Assembly: GCA_022705745.1 (NCBI GenBank)
Contig: JAKJDW010000007.1
Location: 1-45,696, forward strand
From: Patescibacteria group bacterium
GTDB taxonomy: Bacteria; Patescibacteriota; Gracilibacteria; Absconditabacterales; Absconditicoccaceae
DNA: 45,696 bases
Direction: 5' to 3'
This document shows, in pieces, positions 10,226 to 20,075 of this stretch (positions within the stretch are counted from its first letter, which is position 1; each line of letters starts with the position of its first letter). The translations under genes and the position numbers were made by a program. A model generated the notes under the pieces. The model saw only the letters and a list, made by a program, of their open reading frames with translations. It was not told where the DNA came from and did no database searches.

Positions 10226-10528
10226 ATGTCAGAACACATTATTAGCCAGACAAAATTATTTGTTAGTGGCTTACCATGGAAAATGAGATGAATGCAACTT
10301 AGAGAAGAATTTGAACAATTCGGAGAAGTTGTATTTGCAAGAGTTGTATTAGACAACGAAACTGGTAGAAGTAGAGGATTCGGTTTTGTGGAATTTGTAA
10401 ATCCAGAAGATGCTTTAAAAGCAAAAGAAGCTATGAACGAAAAAGAGCTTTGAGAAAGATTGATTAGGGTAGATTTTGCTAAAGAAAATCCGGACAGAAT
10501 CCAAAATAAAGAAGAATCTGAAGAATAA
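10226..10528 (+). CDS. RRM-domain RNA-binding protein
   Basis: This 100-residue protein is a single RNA recognition motif. RNP2 is LFVSGLPWKM (about residues 11-20) and RNP1 is RSRGFGFVEF (about 48-57). Between them are LREEFEQFGEVVFARVV and after them DALKAKEAMNEKELGERLIRVDFA. The short acidic tail has no Gly-rich extension. It resembles the small stand-alone bacterial RRM proteins related to those induced by cold in cyanobacteria; target RNAs are unknown. Two glycines are TGA. A strong terminator follows, so it appears monocistronic. Confidence 0.93.
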
Positions 10529-10550
10529 TATACTATTATATACCAGAAAT

Positions 10551-10588
10551 AAAAAACTTGGACAATAATTAGGCTGTCCAAGTTTTTT
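10551..10588 (+). terminator. Terminator of the RRM gene
   Basis: Stem aaaaaacttggaca pairs with tgtccaagtttttt around a ten-base loop, 22 bp after the RRM stop. The T-tract lies within and after the right arm. Confidence 0.9.
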
Positions 10589-11412
10589 GTATAGCGGGGA
10601 GATTGAATTTACTAATATTTGGGGTGTTGAATAATTTGATATTTTATTATTAGTATTGATATGAGTAAGTTGATATATCTTATTATTTTTGAAAATTGGG
10701 TAAAGTGTTTAGTATGTTTTGGTTTCAATCGGAGGTTTCGATGGTAAAATAAGATATTTTACTTAGAATTGTTTGGTCCTACATTTCAAGTATTAATAAA
10801 ATGTATTGAAAAGTATTTTTTAAAATGTATATTGGGTGTAAGACTGAGTGGTGCGTAGGTGTTACAATAATATTTACATCTCACTAATATCATGGAAGCC
10901 GATTATTCTTGATCTAATCAAGATGAGCTATCCACCTCCTATTTGGGAGATAAATAAGTATCGTTTACGGCCACTTGGTTTTTTTATTTTTTGAAATTTT
11001 TGTTGGAAAAGAAATTTACTAATATCTGTTATCTGGAATTTTGAGCATTGTTGATATTTAGGATACGAAAAACTATTTTTTGGGTTAAAAGCAAAATATA
11101 AAGATTCAAACTTAGTTTTTATTTCCTTATCTGCATTTATAGTAAATAATCTGGTGAATGTGTATATAACTATGTGCGTTTCTCTTATTTTCTCTTGAAA
11201 AACTTGGGTAAATTGTTTAAAGTGTTGTAATATTTACTAGAAGGTTGGCTTGGAATAAAATATCTTATTTGTAATTATCTGGTAATGTATTGTAAATCAC
11301 AAGTAAGTACTTAACTAAAATAAACTTGAATTATTGTTATAAAACGATAGAAGGTATGTGGTAGGAGGCAGAAAAAAAAGAATAAATTCTTTAGTAATTT
11401 AATAAAAATATA
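10589..11412. other. 824-bp gene-free interval with diverged repeats
   Basis: No open frame of useful length is seen on either strand when TGA is read as Gly. The interval contains the candidate RNA at 10844-10985. It also holds two diverged related stretches, one around 10680-10763 and one around 11188-11272. Both include ttgggtaaa.tgtttaa and end in a run like ataaaatatct, suggesting an old duplication flanking the candidate RNA. Confidence 0.6.
10844..10985 (+). ncRNA. Candidate structured RNA of unknown class
   Basis: The ends ctgagtgg (10844-10851) and ccacttgg (10971-10978) can pair over 8 bp with wobbles. Inner cgta/tacg extends the stem. Inside are two local hairpins: tcttgat/cta/atcaaga at 10907-10923 and ctcc..ggag at 10936-10949. 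A T-run follows at about 10979-10985, like an intrinsic terminator. It is GC-richer than its surroundings. The stretch ggaagccgattatt faintly recalls the pRNA start region of 6S RNA, but no tmRNA, RNase P or SRP signature is present. The class is unassigned and expression is inferred only. Confidence 0.4.
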
Positions 11413-13866
11413 ATGATAAAACAAAATGTTCAAACTATAGACAATCAAGATATTTCTGATATCTCAAATGATCCAAAGATTTTGCAGGCTCAGCAAATCC
11501 AAAAAATTTTGGAACAACAGGAACAAATAATGGCAAAATATCAAGAATTGAAAAACTTATATGAAAATCATCAGCTTGATTTATCACAAAAAGAGCTTGT
11601 GCATCAGCAAATGCAAAAATTGAATGCATTGTATACTCAAAACAAAGAAACTTTACTTAAATTCTGAATTTGACAAGATAAGGCAAATAATGAAAGCACA
11701 AAAACATCAGACAAAAAAAAGAAAAAAAAGATTTCTTTTAAATTAGTCTTGGGTTTAATTTGAGCAGGTTTGGTTTTGATGATATGATGAGTGGCATTTT
11801 TTCTTTATTCTTTATTACAAAATTTAGATAAGGTTCAAAAATTTGGTCTAACAGTAGATCAAGTAATGCTGTTTTTGCAAATATTTGTAGCTGTATTTTT
11901 ATGAATACTTATAGTTATTTCGCTACTTATTCTATCTATTAATTTATTTAGAGTAATAAAAAAAACATACAAAAAGAAAATATTTTCTATTTTGTGATTG
12001 ATATGATGAAGTATTTTGTTTTTGCTTATTTTGGTGTTTTGATTTTTTACTATTAATGTTATTAAAAATATTGATTTAGATCCATCTACACAATTGGTGC
12101 ATGGTCATTTAATCTTAAAAGATTGACCAAAAGAAATTTGACTTGATCCTGATTTGTACATTATTGCCCCAGTTAACATTGAATTCACTTTAAATTATAA
12201 AGTATTCAATAGAGAAATTACTTCAAATTTATGAAGTCCAAAAATTTTATGACTTTCTCTGGATTGTTGAAATTGACAAATTTTGCCAATAAATGGAGAT
12301 AAATTCCAATGATCTTGTTTTTATCAAACAAAATGAGATTATCCAATAAAATTGAATGTAAGTTACAGCGATTCCCAATGACAAAATAATAAAGATGTTT
12401 CGATTCGAGATGTTGTTGTTAGATCGCAAATAAATATTAGTTCAAATTTATGAGAAATTCAAACAAATAATAATGAATTGCTTGTTTGAAAAAATCCCGT
12501 AAATGTTATATATGATGCATCAGATATTTTTAAAGAATTTCAATTGAATGATTATCAAATAGAGTGGGACTTTGATTGAGATTGAACTTTTGATAAAACA
12601 TGACTTGCCTATTATATGTACATATATACGGGTGTTGGTGTTTTCTATCCTGGTTTTAAAATACCTTCTTTGAATAATTATATTTATTCTTTTCCCATTA
12701 GAATAGAGCAATCTGAAGCCCCTGTCGCTTATGTGAATTTTGATGAATTAGAAAAAGGGAAATACAATATTTCGGCTCAATTTTATTGAGGTTCTCCAGT
12801 TATTTCTGAGTATAAATTTAATATCATCGATAAACAAACAAATAGTTTGGTAGATTCAATTTTTTCTAAAAACTCAACTATTCAATATGTTTTCCCTGGT
12901 GATGGCTTGTATTCTGTCCAAATTGTTTTTGTTACTGCTGATGGAAAACAAGGGTCAGCTGAGAGTCAAAATATAGATGTTGGCTGATCTTATTTTCAGA
13001 TATATTACGATGTTTTTACAAAAACTCCCACAAAATCTGATTTTGAGAAACAGGATGATTTGGAAAATATAAGAATTACAGAAGTCCCTACAGTTATAAA
13101 AGTAGATATCAAAAACATAATTCCAAGTGTGGCTGGTACAAATATAAAAGCATTTGTAAATGATTCGGCTGTTTTGATAGAAAATAACTCTTTTCAAACT
13201 GTTATAGATTCAAATGAATGAGCTGTAATTAAAATTGCGGTTTGAGATCCAAATACTGACGACTTCTCAGAAAAAGAGATAAATGTTATTGTGGATAGAG
13301 ATGATATTATTTGAAGTTTTTTGGTTACTCCAGATCTTGTTGGTATTTCTCCGTTCAAGGTAAAATTCGATGCTTCTGCTACTACACTCACCGATCCAGA
13401 AGATAAAATAGTTTATTTTTCTTGGGATTTTTGAGACTGAAATAAAAATGAAAATTTATCTCATTCTATTGTGGAACATACATATACATACGATTTCGCA
13501 ACAGAAAATTGAGTTTTTTATCCTACGGTTACTTTAACAACAAAAAAAGGTCGTGAATTGACTATATGATGATGAACTAGAATTTCTGTTACAAAACCGA
13601 TTGTAAATGTGGAAATAGTATTAGATTCTCATCCTGCACAAAGTGCTAATGTTTGAGATAGAATAGAAATGTCTTTAAACATGGATGGTTCTCCTACAAA
13701 AATTGTATGGAAATTTGGAGATTGAAGGGAATTGGAATGTCCAGGAAGGTCATGTACTGATGTTTCTCAGGTGTATGAAGTCCCATGAGAATATGTGATT
13801 ATAGCTTCGATATTTTATGAGAACATGCCTATGGTGGAGTGAAAAATTAATTTAGTAGTGAAATAA
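11413..13866 (+). CDS. Membrane-anchored PKD-domain surface protein
   Basis: This 817-residue protein begins with a soluble Gln-rich helical part (about 1-85) and a Lys-rich patch. Three hydrophobic segments follow at about 113-215. The rest is extracytoplasmic and beta-rich. At least two PKD-type domains are clear: one around residue 670 (YFSWDFGDGNKNEN, then EHTYTY) and one around residue 770 (IVWKFGDGRELE, then VSQVYEVPGEY). A WDFDGDGTFDKTG near 390 marks another PKD-like or Ca-binding repeat. PKD domains usually mediate surface or glycan contacts. No enzyme domain is recognised. It is followed after 26 bp by gatC. Confidence 0.75.
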
Positions 13867-13892
13867 AAATCTTAGTATTTTATTAAAAAAAC

Positions 13893-14171
13893 ATGTTGGA
13901 TTTAGAGCAATTAAAACACTTACAAAAATTATCAAATATAAATCTTGCTCAGGAGCAACAAGAAATTTTTTTGGGAAATTTGAAATGAATAATTCAAATG
14001 TTGGATAATTTGTGAAAATTAGATCTATCGGATGTGAATACTTCGTTAAATATCTCAAACACTCTTAGAACTATGAAAGAATCAAAATATTTTCCTTATA
14101 AAAAACAGATTTTGGATAATGTAGAGCACGAGTTAATAAATAATTCAGTGAAAATAAAAGGTGCGATATAG
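13893..14171 (+). CDS. gatC: Asp/Glu-tRNA amidotransferase subunit C
   Basis: GatC is the small subunit that stabilises GatA in the GatCAB complex, which converts Glu-tRNA(Gln) and Asp-tRNA(Asn) to the amidated forms. This 92-residue protein has the family layout: LEQLKHLQKLSNINLAQEQQ, LGNLKGIIQMLDNLGKLDLSDVN, and the C-terminal IKGAI in the place of the usual PKV-like end. GatA and GatB are not in the window. It starts 26 bp after the PKD gene and precedes fusA by 184 bp. Confidence 0.85.
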
Positions 14172-14355
14172 AAGAGTTTAAAGTTCAAAGTTTATAAAGT
14201 TACAAGTTATAAAGTTACAAGTCAAAAGTTACTTATACGATAGTTTTACAAAAATTGTTATAAAAAATTGTCTTGAAAAAGCTAAGTAATTTATTATAAG
14301 GATGTTCGATATTGCAATTTTTTTTGCATTTTTTATTATTTTATTTTTTGTGAAG

Positions 14356-16464
14356 ATGGCACAAGTGATTCCTTTGGATAGGGTGAGAAACATTGGTATT
14401 ATGGCACATATAGATGCTGGTAAAACCACTTTTTCGGAAAGAGTCCTTTATTATACAGGTAAAAAACATAAAGTTTGAGAAACTCATGATGGAGCAGCTG
14501 ATATGGATTGGATGGATCAAGAAAAAGAGAGATGAATTACGATCACATCAGCGGCGACTACCTGTTTTTGGAAAGACTATCACATAAATGTTATAGATAC
14601 TCCAGGTCATGTAGATTTTACTGTAGAAGTAGAAAGATCTCTGAGGGTTTTAGATTGAGCTGTGGCAGTTTTTGATGCTTCTCAAGGAGTAGAGCCTCAA
14701 TCAGAAACTGTTCGAAGACAGGCAGACAAATATTCTGTTCCTAGAATGGCTTTCATAAATAAGATGGACAAAATGGGGGCAGATTTTTTTATGGCTGTGG
14801 ATAGCATTAAATCAAAACTTACAGATAAATGAGTTGTATGTCAAATCCCTTATGGTGCTGCGGATGATTTCAAATGAATAATAGATTTATTAGATATGAA
14901 ATTGTATACATTTGAATGAGAGATGGGAGTAAATGTTGTAGAACATGAAATCCCTGCAGAGTTACAAGCTAAAGCTGAAGAATATAGAGAAAAAATGATA
15001 GATGCTGCTACTATGTTTGATGATGAATTGGCAGATAAGTTTTTGGAATGATGAGATATCCCAAAAGAATTAATCATAAAAGCTATTAGAAAAGGTACAG
15101 TAAGCAACGAATTATATCCAATATTATGTGGGACAGCATTAAGAAATACATGAGTTCAATTAGCATTAGATTATGTTACTAGATACTTGCCTAGTCCTTT
15201 GGATAGATGAACTATTTATGGAATAGATCCAGACAATGAAGAGAAAAAACTTGAAAGACACGCTTCTCCTACAGAGCCAGTATCTGCGTTAGCGTTCAAA
15301 ATTGCATCAGATCCATTTGTTGGTACTTTGACTTTTGTTAGAGTTTATTCCGGAACTATTAAATCTGGGGATTCTTTGCTAAATCCTATTACAGGTCAAA
15401 AGGAAAGAGTGGGGAGATTGCTTTTGATGCACGCAAACAAAAGAGAAGAAATTTCAGAAATATGAGCATGACATATTTGTGCGTTCTTAGGATTAAAAGA
15501 TACAAGAACAGGAAATACTTTATGTGATATCAAAAACCCTATAATACTTGAAAAAATAGAATTCCCAGAACCTGTTATCAACATTTCTATTGAACCAAAA
15601 ACCAAAGATGATCAAGAAAGATTATGATTAGCTTTGGCAAAACTTATGTATGAAGATCCTACATTTAGAGCTCATTCTGATGAGGAAAGTGCTCAAACAA
15701 TTATTTCTGGTATGTGAGAATTACATTTGGATATTATAGTAGATAGACTAAAAAGAGAACATAAAGTAGAAGTAAATACAGGAAAACCACAAGTAGCATA
15801 TAGAGAGACAATTATGGCTGATAGTGTAGAATGAGAATGAGTATTCAAAAGACAAACTGGAGGTAGAGGACAATATGGACATGTATTACTTAGACTTGAG
15901 AAACTTCAAGATAAAAACTACGAATTCGTATCAGAAATTAAATGATGAGTGATTCCAAACGAATTTATACCAGCTATTGATAAGGGAGCAAAAGAAACTA
16001 TGGCTCAAGGTATTTTAGCCTGATATCCTATCATAAATATTAGAGTAGTTCCTTATTTTGGATCTTATCATGATGTGGATTCTTCAGAAATAGCGTTTAA
16101 AATTGCGACATTTAGAGCCTTCAAAGCTGCATTTACAAAACCTGAAGCACAAGCTTGTATTTTGGAACCGATAATGAATGTAGAAGTAACAACTCCAGAA
16201 GATTATGTTGGAGATGTGATGGGAGATTTATCTTCTAGAAGAGGTATGATTCAATGACAAGAACCAAGAGGTAATGCAACCGTAATCAAAGCTAAGGTTC
16301 CTTTGTCAGAAATGTTTGGTTATGCAACTGATCTTAGATCAAATACTCAGGGTAGAGCGAGCTTCTCTATGGAATTTGGTAGCTATGAGAGAGTTCCAGA
16401 AAATATTTCAAAACAAATTATAGATGAGAGATCTGGGAAAGTTAAATCAATGGATGAGGAGTAG
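14356..16464 (+). CDS. fusA: Translation elongation factor G
   Basis: EF-G is the GTPase that drives ribosomal translocation and helps recycling. The 702-residue product has G1 AHIDAGKTT (residues 17-25), G2 around [12 protein letters not shown]3 DTPGHVD, G4 NKMDKMGAD, and the domain III-V motifs [29 protein letters not shown] and EPIMNVEV. About 20 glycines are TGA, several at invariant positions, which is the strongest proof of the recoding in the window. The ATG at 14356 matches the usual EF-G start. The frame is also open to an upstream ATG at 14302 that would add 18 hydrophobic residues. A GC hairpin and a terminator follow. Confidence 0.98.
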
Positions 16465-16477
16465 AAATTCATCTCAA

Positions 16478-16512
16478 CCACCCGGCCCCGTAGTCCTACG
16501 GGGCGGGTGGTA
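16478..16512. repeat. Gtagtcctac GC hairpin repeat
   Basis: Arms ccacccggccccgtag and ctacggggcgggtgg form a strong hairpin 13 bp after the fusA stop. The same core (ccccgtagt..actacgggg with flanking ggtggtaggata and aaatgataaa) recurs at 41022-41100 and 43011-43055, with variants at 29975-30002 and 43102-43126. Confidence 0.85.
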
Positions 16513-16558
16513 GGATATAATAAATGATAAAATAATACAGTAATAAATAAAATAATAT

Positions 16559-16588
16559 AAGGAACGGTTTTGTAATCGTTCCTTTTTT
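16559..16588 (+). terminator. Terminator downstream of fusA
   Basis: Stem ggaacggtt/aatcgttcc is followed by a run of T, about 95 bp past fusA. Confidence 0.85.
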
Positions 16589-16592
16589 ATGC

Positions 16593-16618
16593 TGTTGATT
16601 TTTGGATGTTAAAACTTA
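16593..16618. repeat. 26-bp direct repeat, left copy
   Basis: The sequence starting gttgatttttggatgtta matches 17681-17706 in 25 of 26 positions, in the same orientation. The pair brackets the polysaccharide deacetylase gene. Confidence 0.85.
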
Positions 16619-16664
16619 TGGGCATATTTTTAAAAATGGCTAGCTAATATGGAAAGATTGGTAG

Positions 16665-17582
16665 CTAATTATTTTTTTCCCATAAATATTTCAAATCATC
16701 TGCTTTTGTTGTGGGATTTATGCGTATCGTGGGTAGTTTAAATCTTTCATTTATTGTAATTTGTTTACCATGATTAGTTGTACGAGCAAAAATATAATAA
16801 TCTCCAATCAAACCTAAAACTGCCTTTGAGTATTTCCCAGAAGGATAGCAAAAACTAATTACTGGAGAGTTTGTTTTTTCTTCAATTTCTATTTTAGATT
16901 GCTCTAATTCGTGAATTATATTTTTATGGGATAATGATGAAATGTTTGTGTGATTTATTGAATGTGATCATATTTCAAATCCAGCATTAGAAATTTCTTT
17001 TATTTGTTCCCAGTTCGCATATTTGGGATCTTTGTTTGGTTTACTGGATATTATGAAAAATACAGCTTTTGCATTATATTTTTTTAATACTGGAAATGCG
17101 TTTGTATAATGATCTTTGTGTCCATCATCAAAAGTTAAAATTACAGCTTTGGATGGTATTTCTTTTGTCCCATTTATAATTTTAATTATGTCCCAAAAAG
17201 TTAGGGTCTCAATGTTGTTTGTTTGGAAAAATATTAATAACTTTTCTAAATTTTGTGGAGAATAAGACAACTTGTATCATAGTTGGTCTTTTGTGTTAGA
17301 TGGTATGTCTTGAATATAATGAAACATTAAAATCGGAATATCCATAATAATATTATGATTTCTTGAAATAATAGAATTGAATTTTTCTATTTCTTGATTT
17401 ATATGTGACTCATTTGTCCCGTCTTTTTCTTCTATATAGTATTCAATTCTGTTTTTGACCATAGATATTTGATTTTTTAAGTTTTTACTGTTAAAAGTGT
17501 GATTGTTTCATATAGACAATAAAAAGAAAGAAAACACCATGAACAAAAAGGCTATTATAAAATATCGTATATTTTTTTTCAT
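16665..17582 (-). CDS. Membrane-anchored polysaccharide deacetylase (CE4/NodB)
   Basis: This is a 305-residue carbohydrate esterase family 4 protein that deacetylates N-acetyl sugars in glycans or peptidoglycan outside the membrane. The ATG at 17582 gives an N-terminal signal anchor (MKKNIRYFIIAFLFMVFSFF); a later ATG at 17462 would lose it. The NodB domain has ILTFDDGHKDHY (catalytic and metal-binding Asp pair), VLKKYNAKAVFFII, the metal-binding GSHSINH (H-x3-H), and FCYPSGKYS. The upstream part includes PILMFHYI, typical of the family. The gene and its promoter region sit between two nearly identical 26-bp direct repeats. Confidence 0.92.
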
Positions 17583-17680
17583 TTTATTTCGTACTAATCA
17601 TAAAAATTTATTTCATGGTAATAAAAGTATATATGAAATCAAATGTTTTGTTTTTATCTTAATTAATATGTATTTTGTGC

Positions 17681-17706
17681 GTTGATTTTTGGATGTTAAA
17701 ATTTAT
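17681..17706. repeat. 26-bp direct repeat, right copy
   Basis: It matches 16593-16618 with one mismatch and lies about 100 bp upstream of the deacetylase start codon. Confidence 0.85.
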
Positions 17707-17753
17707 TAATAGAACTGATATTTAATATCGATTTTTAATTACAAAGTTCTTCA

Positions 17754-17781
17754 AAAAAAACTACCTTATGGTAGTTTTTTT
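17754..17781. terminator. Bidirectional terminator downstream of prfA
   Basis: The symmetric stem aaaaaaactacc/ttat/ggtagttttttt is usable from either strand. It lies 133 bp past the prfA stop on the minus strand. Confidence 0.8.
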
Positions 17782-17913
17782 ATTAATTTAATAAAACAAA
17801 AAACAGTTGTCGCGTGTCGTGAATAGATTTCTAGATTTTGCTCTAAATGACAGTAATTATGTTCGAAATTGAAATGACTGGCTTCACTCTGTTTGTGGTT
17901 TAATTTTCTATTA

Positions 17914-19005
17914 TTAATTATTAACTGTAGAATTTTGTCACTCGATTTTTGTCAAAAGAATATTTTGATTTTCTATTATTATTGTATTCAAAATTTCATC
18001 TAGATTCCCTGCTAATACTGAAGGAATATTTGACCAAGATTGTTTGATCCTGTGGTCTGTAATTCTGTCTTGTGGAAAATTATATGTCCTTATTTTTTCT
18101 GATCTATCTCAGCTACCAATTTGATTTCATCTAATATCTTTTTGTTCTTTTTGCTGTTTATCTAACTCTATTTGATACAATCTAGATCTAAGTACCTCTC
18201 GTGCTTTTTCTTTATTTTTTAATTGGGATTTACTATCTCATATATCTACAATCAATCAACTTGGTTTGTGATTTAATCTCACTCATGTTTGGTTTTTGTT
18301 AGCATTTTGACCTCCACAAGAAGATCAAGCATAAGTATCCATTACCACATCTTTAGGATCAATATGTATGCTTACTTCATCTACTTCAGGCATAATTGCA
18401 ACGGTTACTGTAGAAGTATGAACTCTTCATTGGGATTCTGTGTCTGGGATTCTTTGTACTCTATGCACTCAGCTTTCAAATTTCATCAAAGAGTATACTT
18501 TGTCTCAAAATATTTTTACCATAACGAATTTTACTCATCCAATATCTGTGAGTTGCTCTTCAACTATTTCAGTTCTTCGTCACTTTTTTTGAGCAAAAGC
18601 TAAATACATCCTCAATAGTTCTGCTCAAAATAAAGCAGATTCGTCTCATCATGCTGCAGGTCTGATTTCCAAGAAAATGTTTTTATCATCATTTGGATCA
18701 CTAGGTAATAATGCTATTTTGATTTGTTGTTCCAATTCTTCTAATTTGGCTTCAGATTCTTTTTTTTGTTCTTTGGCTATTTCTAGCATATCCTCATCGC
18801 TTTCAGCATTTAATATTTCTTTAGCTTCTTCTAGTTGACCATGGTAATTTAGATATTCTTTTGCAAGTTCATATTTTTCTTGCATATCAGAAATTTGTTT
18901 GTTTATTTTTATAGATTCTTGCTGATTTCCAAGAGTTTCTGGGTCTATGGCAAGTTCGCTTAGTCTTAAGTATTCTTGTACTATAGATTTTAATTTTTCA
19001 ATCAT
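17914..19005 (-). CDS. prfA: Peptide chain release factor 1
   Basis: RF1 reads UAA and UAG and triggers peptide release. The 363-residue product matches RF1 throughout: ARPAAGGDESALF-like segment IRPAAGGDESALF (about 116-128), [18 protein letters not shown] carrying the PxT codon-recognition motif (PDT), the GGQ at 231-233, and [18 protein letters not shown]. The length is normal. The catalytic loop is unusual: [11 protein letters not shown], where most RF1 proteins have SSGAGGQHVNK (or HINK), so the residue before GGQ is Cys rather than Ala and the one after is Asn rather than His. With UGA meaning Gly, RF2 is expected to be absent and this should be the only release factor. Confidence 0.96.
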
Positions 19006-19053
19006 TTATTAGGGAGTTGAAAATAAAATGTTTGTAAAGTTTATAAAGGGCTC

Positions 19054-19098
19054 TATACCACCCGGGTGCAATTGGTTAGCTCCGCGAACAGCACCCCA
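19054..19098. repeat. Ccacccgggtgc hairpin repeat, degenerate right arm
   Basis: The left arm and loop (tataccacccgggtgcaatt, then ggttagct and gcgaacagcacc) match the copy at 5738-5792. The right arm is altered after gcacccc, so only a short hairpin can form. Confidence 0.75.
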
Positions 19099-19130
19099 GG
19101 CTGTTGGCAAGATAGGTTTATAAAGTTATA

Positions 19131-19220
19131 GCCCCCTTTGTTAAGGGGGGAAGGGGGGATTTTGTGATAAATGAAGGTTTGTTTATTTGATCCCCCTTAA
19201 TCCCCCTTATTAAGGGGGAC
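19131..19220. repeat. GC-rich ccccctt dispersed repeat, copy 2
   Basis: Its second half matches 5065-5119 closely: ggggattttgtgataaatga, then atcccccttaatccccctta and taagggggac. The first half, gccccctttgttaagggggg, is itself a hairpin. Confidence 0.82.
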
Positions 19221-19265
19221 AACTTTCAACTTGTAACTTTATAAACTTTTTACCAATTAGCGTAG

Positions 19266-19925
19266 CTAGTAAAAAATATTTGCAAAGATAGTGAATATAA
19301 ATTGAAATATTGAGTTACTAACTGTTCGTAAAAATTTTCAAACAATGCTTCTACCTGGTCATAAAATTAGTATCAAAAATGCGATTGAAATGTATGTGGT
19401 GTATCTTTCTACAAAGCTAGCAAAATTGTATGAAATCATTTTTACTATTCTAAATCAATCAAGAGGAGGTAAGGGGATCAAATTAAATACTGCTAAAATA
19501 ATATTGATTATAGAAAACTTTATAAAAAATGTAATGAAAGCGTTGGTATTATCCAAGAATATATCGTTGATTCCTAAAGAAAATATTTTAGACAGTATTA
19601 ATAATAGAATAATTCATATTGTAGCTAAAACTAGATTTGTAGCAGGTCATGCTAGAGCCACCATAAGTTCTCATTTTACTGGATCTTTGTAGTATGTTGG
19701 GTTTACTTGAACAGGTTTTCCCCATCAAAATCCTATTAAGAATATCATAAAAAATCAGATAGGATCCATATGTTTGAGTGGGTTGGTAGTTAGTCTTCAT
19801 TGTAATTTTGGAGTAGGGTCTCAAAGTTTATAAGAAACATATGCATGAGCATATTCATGCAATCATATAGAAATTAGTAGTATTATCGCCAAACTTATTA
19901 TATCTATAATTGTCATTCCAAGCAT
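19266..19925 (-). CDS. Site-2 protease family membrane metalloprotease (M50)
   Basis: This 219-residue polytopic protein is an M50 intramembrane zinc protease. The zinc-binding HEYAH lies at about residues 22-26 in the first membrane segment. It is followed by YKLGDPTPKLQGRLT and NPLKHMDPIG, typical of the small YwhC/Rv-like subfamily. The third zinc ligand region is NLIPLPPLDGFRI near residue 155. There is no PDZ domain. The start is set at 19925; an in-frame ATG at 19916 is almost as good. The substrate is unknown. It is the first of three minus-strand genes, followed by prfA after a repeat-rich gap of about 260 bp. Confidence 0.93.
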
Positions 19926-20075
19926 TACAGTTTGTAAAGTTCATAAAGTTATAAAGTTTATAAAGTTTGTAAAGCCTGCCACGCAGTACTGCGTGGTTCG
20001 TCAAGTTTGTAAAGTTCTTTATAACTTGTAACTTTATAAACTTTCAATTCGTAACTTTATAAACTAGTAGTTTAC
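19926..20075. repeat. Taaagtttgtaaag-type AT-rich repeat with a small GC palindrome
   Basis: Multiple copies of tttgtaaagtt, tttataaagtt and their complements (aactttataaac) surround the palindrome ccacgcagtactgcgtgg at 19979-19996. Similar AT-rich words recur near 8950, 14185, 29910 and 30140, always between genes. Confidence 0.65.

Larger units (their letters stand above)
17583..17913. other. Intergenic interval with direct repeat and terminator
   Basis: This stretch holds the right direct-repeat copy (17681-17706) and a bidirectional terminator (17754-17781). The remainder is AT-rich without a credible gene on either strand. Confidence 0.6.

Noticed and set aside
10680-10790. tmRNA or RNase P RNA
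   Set aside because: A gtttcaatcggaggtttcga stretch looked tmRNA-like at first, but no tag frame, tRNA-like ends or RNase P core motifs could be found.
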